Shown: one piece after another, positions 1-5,883 of the stretch
How the letters are laid out: each line of letters begins with the position of its first letter
Position numbering within the stretch: the first letter of the stretch is position 1
Assembly: GCA_023461135.1 (NCBI GenBank)
Contig: JAEWNX010000388.1
Location: 1 to 15,240, forward strand
Source: Pseudomonadota bacterium
Lineage (GTDB): Bacteria > Pseudomonadota > Alphaproteobacteria > Caulobacterales > Aquidulcibacteraceae
DNA length: 15,240 nucleotides
Reading direction: 5' to 3'
Notes under the pieces: model-generated
The model's input: the letters and a program-made list of their open reading frames with translations, nothing else
What the model was told of the DNA's origin: nothing
Databases searched by the model: none
Translations under genes and position numbers: made by a program

Positions 1-942
1 ACGGCGCGGCAAAAGCGATGAGAGCATCGCCTTGCGCAGCGGCTTCGGCGCGATGAGCTGATAGGTCGCGCGCAGCGGGAACGTGCGCCAGGCGCCCCAG
101 ATCGCGCGCCAGACGCCTGACTCGCCCTTCTCCGCGCGCTCGGTCGCAGCTTCGACGAAGTATTCGTAATAATGCCAGAGCACGTCGCGATACGAATTGG
201 TCATGGCGCGGAGGCCCGGCCACACGCGCCGTTCAGGCAAAGCGTGGCGCAGGAACACACGCCGCCCGAACCCCAGGCGGCGCAAACGCAGCGCATCGAA
301 GCTGCCCGGCGGGCGCTGGCGGAAGAGGACGCAGGGGTCGGCGATGTACGCCGTCTTGCGTCTGCGTGCGACGCGGATCTGCCAATCCCAATCCTGATCG
401 CCAAGCAGCGCCACATCGAATGCGCCGACTTCATCGCGCACGCTGGAGCGCACAATCGTCGCGCCGATCTGCGGGTAATAACCCGACAGCATCGTGCGCA
501 CGCTCTCATCGCCCTCGGCGCAAACCGTCCACGGCCAAGGCCCGGCGATCTCGCGCAAATCGTCATCGACAGCCATCACGCGCGCCATCACCGCTTCGAT
601 CTCGGGCCGTGCATCGAGAACCGCGAGGTGCGGACGGAGGTGGTTCGCCATCCACACGTCGTCATCATCAAGAAAGGCGATCACCTCGCCCGTCGCCGCG
701 AACAGCCCAGCGTTGCGCGCCGCACCGGCGCCATTCTCGCTCACCGGCAAATGCTTCGCGCCGAACTCCGCACAAACGTCGCGCGTGCGCGTATCGTCGC
801 CGTTGTCGCCGACGAGGATTTCGAACGTGAGGTCGTCCGCTTCCAGCGCGCGGATGCTGGCGAGCGCCTGACGCAACGTGTCAGGGCGGTTACGGGTCGG
901 GACGACGACCGACACGCGGCGTTTGCCGGTCAGTACATCCAC
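1..942 (-). CDS. Family-2 glycosyltransferase, 3' end beyond the window
   Basis: Likely transfers a sugar from a nucleotide-sugar donor to the growing repeat unit on the cytoplasmic side. The frame stays open for 314 codons to the left edge, so the C-terminus is missing. Seen: a GT-A start (SVVVPTRNRPDTL, residues about 11-23), NGAGAARNAGL (70-80), the metal-binding acidic cluster LDDDDVW (91-97) and GDQDWDWQ (181-188), which fits the acceptor-side acidic motif of GT2 enzymes. The start is GTG. An alternative in-frame GTG lies at 948, but the Shine-Dalgarno sequence GGGAGGAG (948-955) is correctly spaced only for 942. The gene overlaps the end of the deacetylase gene by 13 bases, so the two are translationally linked. 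Donor and acceptor cannot be told from sequence. Confidence 0.88.
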   Translation of the reverse strand, partial: MDVLTGKRRVSVVVPTRNRPDTLRQALASIRALEADDLTFEILVGDNGDDTRTRDVCAEFGAKHLPVSENGAGAARNAGLFAATGEVIAFLDDDDVWMANHLRPHLAVLDARPEIEAVMARVMAVDDDLREIAGPWPWTVCAEGDESVRTMLSGYYPQIGATIVRSSVRDEVGAFDVALLGDQDWDWQIRVARRRKTAYIADPCVLFRQRPPGSFDALRLRRLGFGRRVFLRHALPERRVWPGLRAMTNSYRDVLWHYYEYFVEAATERAEKGESGVWRAIWGAWRTFPLRATYQLIAPKPLRKAMLSSLLPRR

Positions 943-1739
943 GTCCACTCCTCCCACCGATCATAGGCGCCGCGCAGCAGCGCCTTGAAGATGCGGTCAT
1001 CGTCGAAGCGGGTGACGAAGGTGCGCGCGATGGTGCCCGGCGGACGCGTCTCCTCGGCTTGGGCGTAGATGGTGGAGAAGCCGGCTTCGCGCGCGGCGCG
1101 GTCGGCGACATCGCTCCAATTGGCCGATTGGCCGAACGGGATCGCCATGATCTCCGGCGTGAAACCGAGCCGCGCCTTCATGGTGTCGCGGGACGTTTCG
1201 AACTCCGCACGGGCCCGCTTCTCGTCGATGCAGCCGAAATTGCGGTGCGTGGCCGAGTGGCTGCCGACTTCGACGCCGCGCTCGATCATGGCGCCGAGCT
1301 CGTCCCAGCTCAGCACCTTCTCCTTTTGCCAGTCCTGGCCTTGGTCGCTCCATTCCGAGACGGCGAACACGGTGTACGGGATGTTGTGTTCGCGCAGGAT
1401 CGGATCGGCTTCGGTGAGGACGGTTTTCAGCGCGTCGTCGAAGGATACCGCCAGGTCGTTGGGCCCGCCGCCGGTGCGCGCGATCTCCGCGGGCGGCACG
1501 AAGCGGTAGCCAAGCTCGAGCGCGAGTTCGAGGTGGCGGCGAAAGCGGTCCGGCGGCACGTCGTTAACGCCGAACTCCGGCTGACCGACCGAATGGAAGC
1601 ACAAAATGCGCCCGCGCTCACGCGCGCGCCGCTGCGGCGCAAGCGCCAGCGCCTGGCGTTCGCCATACATGCGCGCCGCTTCGACGTGGCGTCGTTCCAG
1701 CCCTGTCTTGCGGACCAGCTGTTTCAGCGCTTGTTTCAT
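930..1739 (-). CDS. Polysaccharide deacetylase (NodB-like, carbohydrate esterase 4 type)
   Basis: Predicted to remove N- or O-acetyl groups from a polysaccharide or its precursor. The protein has 269 residues. Seen: LCFHSVG (46-52), common near the start of this fold; SFDDA (99-103), matching the T-F-D-D-G motif that supplies catalytic base and metal ligand, with D101 and D102 kept and Gly changed to Ala; HSATH (161-165), the H-x-x-x-H metal-binding motif; and a degenerate third motif, IPFGQS (200-205). No signal peptide or membrane segment is visible, so it may act in the cytoplasm or be exported in another way. It starts 35 bases after the acyltransferase stop and overlaps the next glycosyltransferase, so the three form one operon. 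It is analogous in role, not clearly orthologous, to the deacetylases of holdfast and biofilm polysaccharide loci. The upstream bases show no strong ribosome site. Confidence 0.88.
   Translation of the reverse strand: MKQALKQLVRKTGLERRHVEAARMYGERQALALAPQRRARERGRILCFHSVGQPEFGVNDVPPDRFRRHLELALELGYRFVPPAEIARTGGGPNDLAVSFDDALKTVLTEADPILREHNIPYTVFAVSEWSDQGQDWQKEKVLSWDELGAMIERGVEVGSHSATHRNFGCIDEKRARAEFETSRDTMKARLGFTPEIMAIPFGQSANWSDVADRAAREAGFSTIYAQAEETRPPGTIARTFVTRFDDDRIFKALLRGAYDRWEEWTWMY
948..955 (-). promoter_or_regulatory. Ribosome binding site deciding the GTG start at 942
   Basis: On the minus strand the bases read GGGAGGAG, five bases before the GTG at 942. The site lies inside the last codons of the deacetylase gene. 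It argues for 942 over the in-frame GTG at 948, which would touch the site directly. Confidence 0.6.
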
Positions 1740-1774
1740 GGCTTCGAAGTCTGACCGGTGCTGCGTTAGATGGC

Positions 1775-2875
1775 TCAGGAAGCGGCCGCCGGTCCAGTGG
1801 TTTCCCTGCTTTTGCGCTGTTTCTTGCGCGACAGGAAGCGGCGCACCGGCACGTCGTAAACCACGTGTAGAACCCAGGTGACGATCACCGCGACGATCGC
1901 CATCAGCGCCACCAGGGCGACGCCGGGCATCTGTGCGTAAACATCAACGCGTTGCAGCGCCAGCCGCACCCACGCGAACAGCGGCACGTGCAGAACGTAA
2001 ACCCCGTAGGACACCAGTCCCACGAAGGCGCAGAAGTCGAGCAGCCCGCCCTTCACGCGCGTGTTGGCGCTCATCGCCACTAGCGGCGGGAAGATGAACA
2101 GGATCGCGACAAGATCCCAGTACGGGCGCAGTGCGTGCGGGGTTGGCATCGCCATGGCCGCAAAGAGCACGGCGAACGCCGCCCACACGGGCGGCGCCGG
2201 CGCCGTCCAGCGGTCGCGCAGCTTATAAAGCCACACGCCGGCGAAGAAGCCGAACGTAACCCGCAGCAATCCACCCAGAATATTCGACCAGGCGTGTCCG
2301 CCGATATCCATCCCGGCGAAGGTCGCCAGGATCAGCGCCGCGGCGCCGATCCCCATGAACCAGAGGCAGAGCGCCGACGTCAGGAACCGTCCCACCAGCG
2401 CGAAGACAATGTTGATCACCAGTTCGAAGAAGAGCGACCAAGACGGTCCCACGAGAGGAAACGGCGCATTCGGCCAGAGCGAGAGCGCCGGCGGGCACGG
2501 GATCAGCAAGAGCGCGAACGCCAGCGAGGTGAACACCTGCCAGAGCGCGTAGGGCTCCCAGCCTTTCAGCGCGACGAGTACGGACATCGCAAAGCTGATC
2601 AGCACCGCGGCAAGGTAAAGCGGATAGAGGCGGATCAGACGCACGCGCATGAACGAGAACAACCCCATGCCCTGCTTCAGGCGTTCACCGTAAACGTGCG
2701 CGAGCACGAAACCGGACAGCACGAAGAAGAAATCCACCGCCAGGTACCGGCCGGGCAGCAGCGTACGCATGATCTCGGACGGAACGTGGTCAGTGATGAC
2801 GGCCAACGCGGCCAGCCCACGCATGCCGTCCAGGACGACGAAACGGTCCCGTTCGGCGATGTCGGTGCTTGCCAT
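1775..2875 (-). CDS. Acyltransferase-3 family integral membrane protein
   Basis: Probably adds an acetyl or other acyl group to a sugar at the inner membrane, as do OafA/ExoZ-type proteins. The protein has 366 residues, within the family's usual size. Seen: the family's opening motif, with LDGMRGLAALAV (15-26) followed by DH (29-30), supplying the conserved Arg and His; VDFFFVLSGFVLAH (47-60), typical of the second helix; and about ten hydrophobic segments spread over the whole length. The C-terminus is short and basic (RRFLSRKKQRKSR). There is no separate periplasmic SGNH domain. It is the first gene of the leftward operon and sits head to head with the aldo/keto reductase gene. The substrate is not known from sequence; O-acylation of the locus polymer is inferred from context. 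Confidence 0.92.
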   Translation of the reverse strand: MASTDIAERDRFVVLDGMRGLAALAVITDHVPSEIMRTLLPGRYLAVDFFFVLSGFVLAHVYGERLKQGMGLFSFMRVRLIRLYPLYLAAVLISFAMSVLVALKGWEPYALWQVFTSLAFALLLIPCPPALSLWPNAPFPLVGPSWSLFFELVINIVFALVGRFLTSALCLWFMGIGAAALILATFAGMDIGGHAWSNILGGLLRVTFGFFAGVWLYKLRDRWTAPAPPVWAAFAVLFAAMAMPTPHALRPYWDLVAILFIFPPLVAMSANTRVKGGLLDFCAFVGLVSYGVYVLHVPLFAWVRLALQRVDVYAQMPGVALVALMAIVAVIVTWVLHVVYDVPVRRFLSRKKQRKSRETTGPAAAS

Positions 2876-3079
2876 CCCTAGCCCGCCTCTTGCGCCATTT
2901 TGGCACGATCTCCTCGCGCGACGCGTGAAGCAGTGTCGCGCCCGGCGCGGCGGCGATCAAGTTCGCGCATCTTCCACGCGCGATGTGTAACTGATCTACG
3001 AATGGTCTGGTCCGCCCGGTTTGGCGGCGCCATGGTTGCTAGCAGAAGTGTGAACGTGAGTGAGCGACGAGTTGCGGGA
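2876..3079. promoter_or_regulatory. Divergent intergenic region between acyltransferase and aldo/keto reductase
   Basis: This stretch of about 200 bases separates two genes that start in opposite directions, so it must hold promoters for both. No convincing -35/-10 pair was found on either strand. A short inverted repeat, CCGCC-N6-GGCGG, lies near 3014-3029. The plus-strand frame stays open here, but its translation is Arg/Ser-rich and unlike any aldo/keto reductase N-terminus. Confidence 0.4.
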
Positions 3080-3991
3080 ATGAAAGCGAAAATCGGCGGT
3101 GCACGCCTCGGCTTCGGCTGCGCCGCCATTCCTGGGCCGTTAACTACGCGCGAGGCGCTGACCCTGCTCGAGACGGCGTTCGCCTGCGGCATCCGGCATT
3201 TCGACACCGCACGGATGTACAGCCACGGCGATTCCGAGGATGTCCTGGGTGAACTGGCGCGCCAGCGCCGCGACGACCTCACGCTCGTCACCAAGGCAGG
3301 CATCGAGCCGACCAGCCGCCTGATGCGCGGCGTGAACAGGTTCGCGGCAGCCTTCCGCCTGGGAGGGGCGGCGCCGCGCCTTGGACGGTTCGAGCCGGCG
3401 GAGATTCAACGCAGCGTCGAGACCAGCCTGCGCAAACTGAAAACAGATCGTGTCGACGCGCTCTTGCTTCACGAGATCAGGGCGCACGAAGTTCGCGACG
3501 AGGTGCTGCGCCTGATGGAGAGGATGCGCGACGACGGAAAGATCGGGGCGTTCGGGATCGCAACCTCGGTTGCGGATTCCGAGACGTTGATCGCGTCGCA
3601 TCCGGAGCTCTGCGGCATCGTGCAGGTTCCCGCCTCGTGGCTCGACCGACCGCGCAGGCTGCCGGCCAACGCGCGCCTGATCGTCCACTCCGTCCTAGGC
3701 GCCCGGCTCGCGACGTTCGTAAACCGCCTGAAGGCGGATGAGCAGCTAGCGCGGCGCTTCCGGGCGGACACCGGGCTCGCCGCCCATGACATCGGAAAAA
3801 TCGGGCGGCTCATGCTGCAAGCGGCGATGTTCCGCAATCCAGACGGCGTGACGCTGTTCGCAAGTTCGCAATTAGAGCGCGTGCGCCGCAACGCCGATTT
3901 GCTGACAGCCAAGGCCGATGCGCCGGCGATTCACGCGCTGGAACGAGCGATGCGCGCGCCCGGCGACATGCGCCGGGAAGCGACACAATGA
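3080..3991 (+). CDS. Aldo/keto reductase
   Basis: NAD(P)H-dependent oxidoreductase of the TIM-barrel aldo/keto reductase superfamily. Counting from the ATG at 3080 (303 residues, the normal family size), the full catalytic tetrad can be seen: D42 (HFDTA), Y47 (RMYSHG), K72 (VTKAG) and H131 (LLLHE). The N-terminus RLGFGCAAIPG fits the first barrel strands. An open frame extends upstream to 2900, but those 60 codons are not family-like. In-frame GTG codons at 3050 and 3056 remain possible starts; none has a strong ribosome site. The stop overlaps the next glycosyltransferase start (ATGA), so the two are co-translated. A role in making a modified sugar or tailoring an intermediate is inferred only from position. 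Confidence 0.87.
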   Translation: MKAKIGGARLGFGCAAIPGPLTTREALTLLETAFACGIRHFDTARMYSHGDSEDVLGELARQRRDDLTLVTKAGIEPTSRLMRGVNRFAAAFRLGGAAPRLGRFEPAEIQRSVETSLRKLKTDRVDALLLHEIRAHEVRDEVLRLMERMRDDGKIGAFGIATSVADSETLIASHPELCGIVQVPASWLDRPRRLPANARLIVHSVLGARLATFVNRLKADEQLARRFRADTGLAAHDIGKIGRLMLQAAMFRNPDGVTLFASSQLERVRRNADLLTAKADAPAIHALERAMRAPGDMRREATQ

Positions 3992-4956
3992 CCGCACCCA
4001 CAGCAACCGCCGTCATCATCGCCGCCTACAACGCCGAGGAGACGCTGGAACGGGCGACGAGATCTGCGCTGGCGCAGGCCGAGGCCGCGGAAGTTTGCAT
4101 TGTCGACGATGGTTCCGCTGACGGGACCCGCCGCGTGGCGGAACGCCTGAAGGCAGATGACCCGCGCGTCGCGCTCCTCGTCCAGACGAACGCCGGCCCG
4201 TCAGCCGCGCGAAATGCAGCGATCGCCGCGACGCGCTCACCGTGGATCGCAGTCCTGGACGCCGACGACTTCATGCTGGATGGCCGCCTTGCAGCCTTGC
4301 ACGCACATGCCGGCCAAGCGGACTTCATCGCCGATGAACTGATCCGCACCGCCGGCGAGTGGGCGCCGCGGGCGTTGGAGCGCACGCTCTCGCCGACGCC
4401 CCTCAGCTTTACGAGCTTCGTGCTCGGCAATCTCGGCGCACAGGCCGGGCCGCTCGACCTGGGCTATCTCAAGCCGATGTTCCGGCGTGCCTTCATCGAC
4501 CAGCACAGCTTGCGCTATCGCGAAGACATGCGCCTGGGCGAGGACTATGAGCTTTACGCGCGCGCGCTTGCGCTGGGGGCGCGGTTCCTCGTGTGCGGGC
4601 CAGCGGGCTACATCTCGGTCGAGCGCAGCGGCTCGTTGAGCAGGGCGCACAGCGAGACAGACCTGCAGCACTTGCGGGATTGCGACGACGGGCTTTCTGA
4701 GGTTGGCGTCCTTACAGCCGATGAGCGCCGCGCCTTGAGGAGGCACTGGAACAGCGTCGATTGCCGATTGCAGTGGCGCCGCCTCATCGCGGCGGTCAAG
4801 ACCCGCGATTTTGGCGCAGCAATCTCCACGTTCCGCTCGCCTCAGGCCGCGGCGTTCCTGGCGGCGCGCCTCGGCGAGCAAGCGTGGCTGCGCGGCGCCG
4901 CGTTCGCACGCGGTGACGGGCAGCGCCCAGCGCTGGGGCAGACTTCTCCACAGTAA
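3988..4956 (+). CDS. Family-2 glycosyltransferase
   Basis: GT-A fold inverting glycosyltransferase that probably adds one sugar of the repeat unit. The protein has 322 residues. Seen: AVIIAAYNAEETLERA (8-23), the nucleotide-binding start; IVDDGSADGT (38-47), the conserved VDDGS motif; NAGPSAARN (68-76); the metal-binding DADD (91-94, within VLDADDFM); and LGEDYELYARAL near residue 187, matching the catalytic-base ED motif. No membrane helices are visible, so it is likely cytoplasmic or peripheral. It follows the aldo/keto reductase with a four-base ATGA overlap. The C-terminal 80 residues are Ala/Arg-rich and less conserved. Sugar specificity cannot be told. Confidence 0.93.
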   Translation: MTAPTATAVIIAAYNAEETLERATRSALAQAEAAEVCIVDDGSADGTRRVAERLKADDPRVALLVQTNAGPSAARNAAIAATRSPWIAVLDADDFMLDGRLAALHAHAGQADFIADELIRTAGEWAPRALERTLSPTPLSFTSFVLGNLGAQAGPLDLGYLKPMFRRAFIDQHSLRYREDMRLGEDYELYARALALGARFLVCGPAGYISVERSGSLSRAHSETDLQHLRDCDDGLSEVGVLTADERRALRRHWNSVDCRLQWRRLIAAVKTRDFGAAISTFRSPQAAAFLAARLGEQAWLRGAAFARGDGQRPALGQTSPQ

Positions 4957-5023
4957 GGTTAGCCGGCGGCGGCGCACTTTTTCTTCGCGTGCGCGTTGTC
5001 TGGCGCGGCGAGGGCCGGCGCGC

Positions 5024-5040
5024 TGATTTAATATATCTTT
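5024..5040 (+). promoter_or_regulatory. AT-rich island, candidate promoter of the Wza-like gene
   Basis: The bases GATTTAATATATCTTT form a sharp AT-rich patch in an otherwise GC-rich region, about 65 bases before the export-protein start. TAATAT (5029-5034) resembles a -10 box. No good -35 element sits at the usual 16-18 base distance, so it may depend on an activator or another sigma factor. The call rests on composition and position only. Confidence 0.35.
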
Positions 5041-5103
5041 GGACGGTCTGACGCTTGCGAGCGCATTCGTATGGCGTACAAGACGCCGGAGGATTGCAAC
5101 ATT

Positions 5104-5682
5104 ATGACGACGCCAGTTTGGCTCAGTCGCCGCGCCTTGCTGGCGGGTTTCCCGTTGGGCGCGGGCGCTCTCGTGTTGGGTGGGTGCTCAACCGTGCCCA
5201 GCACGCCGGACGACGTGGCCCAACCGGTCGAGTATCGGCTGGGGCCAGGCGATCAGTTGCGCATCAGCGTGTTTAACGAGGCCGAGCTGACGGGGAACTT
5301 CGTCGTCGGCTCGCAGGGCACAATCTCCTACCCGCTCGTCGGCGACGTCCACGCGGCGGGCCTGACCATCACGGAGTTCACCGAAAGCCTCCGCGAGGCG
5401 CTGCTCCAATTCATCCGGCAGCCCAACCTCAGCGTTGAAGTGGCGAACTATCGGCCGTTCTTCATCCTCGGCGAAGTGCAACGCCCGGGAACTTATCCCT
5501 ATTCCGCGAGCCTCACGGTCCTGAACGCAGTCGCGACGGCCGGCGGATTCACCTATCGGGCGAATAGAGGCCGCGTCTTCATCCGTCACGCCAACGAACA
5601 GGAAGAACGCTCCTATCCGCTGACGATCGCAACGCCCGTGCTGCCGGGCGACACCGTGCGCATCGGAGAACGACTCTTCTGA
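5104..5682 (+). CDS. Short Wza-like polysaccharide export lipoprotein (OPX family)
   Basis: Periplasmic/outer-membrane component of polysaccharide export. The chosen ATG follows GGAGGA (5088-5093) by 10 bases; an earlier in-frame start at 5071 would add 11 non-signal residues. The product has 192 residues. Seen: an N-terminal signal with S8-R9-R10 followed by a hydrophobic stretch, which looks Tat-like; a lipobox LGGC with Cys28 and Ser at +2, which favours the outer membrane; a polysaccharide-export domain from about 44 (YRLGPGDQLRISVF); and an SLBB-type domain from about 124 (FILGEVQRPGTYPY, AGGFTYRANRG). The chain stops at GDTVRIGERLF, directly after this domain. It therefore lacks the extra SLBB-like domain and the amphipathic helix that E. 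coli Wza (379 residues) uses to cross the outer membrane, so a separate porin is probably needed. It lies upstream of the Wzc-like gene. Confidence 0.93.
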   Translation: MTTPVWLSRRALLAGFPLGAGALVLGGCSTVPSTPDDVAQPVEYRLGPGDQLRISVFNEAELTGNFVVGSQGTISYPLVGDVHAAGLTITEFTESLREALLQFIRQPNLSVEVANYRPFFILGEVQRPGTYPYSASLTVLNAVATAGGFTYRANRGRVFIRHANEQEERSYPLTIATPVLPGDTVRIGERLF

Positions 5683-5696
5683 TCGCCTCACACGAG

Positions 5697-5718
5697 AAGC
5701 GCGCAAGAAAGCGCGCTT
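5697..5718 (+). terminator. Perfect 8-bp hairpin after the Wza-like gene
   Basis: AAGCGCGC (5697-5704), a six-base loop AAGAAA, then GCGCGCTT (5711-5718). It starts 15 bases after the stop codon. No run of T follows (the next bases are AATAGG), so it is either a weak intrinsic terminator or an RNA-stabilising or attenuating hairpin between the export protein and the Wzc-like gene. Confidence 0.45.
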
Positions 5719-5883
5719 AATAGGTCACAAAGACTGAACAATGCAGCGGCTCAGAGCATGCATAAGCAGCGGCGAAAGACGACAGAACCGCGTGCATTGT
5801 GCTAGTGTGAACCCGTTTTTCGGCGGCGCGCGTGAAGCGCTGCGACAGATTCTTTCTCAGCCGTCGGGCTGCGGTGTGCGTCC

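Noticed and set aside
172..966. Open frame of 264 codons on the plus strand
   Set aside because: The opposite strand encodes a clear family-2 glycosyltransferase with DDDD and DQDW motifs and a good ribosome site.
2135..2881. Open frame of 248 codons on the plus strand
   Set aside because: It is antisense to the acyltransferase gene. The translation is extremely rich in Arg, Glu, Gln and His, typical of the complement of a membrane-protein gene.
2900..3079. Upstream extension of the aldo/keto reductase by 60 codons
   Set aside because: The residues are Arg/Ser-rich and do not match the family's N-terminus, and the region must hold the divergent promoters.
4957..4985. Possible terminator after the second family-2 glycosyltransferase (GC-rich stretch then TTTTT)
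   Set aside because: No convincing stem could be paired directly before the T-run.
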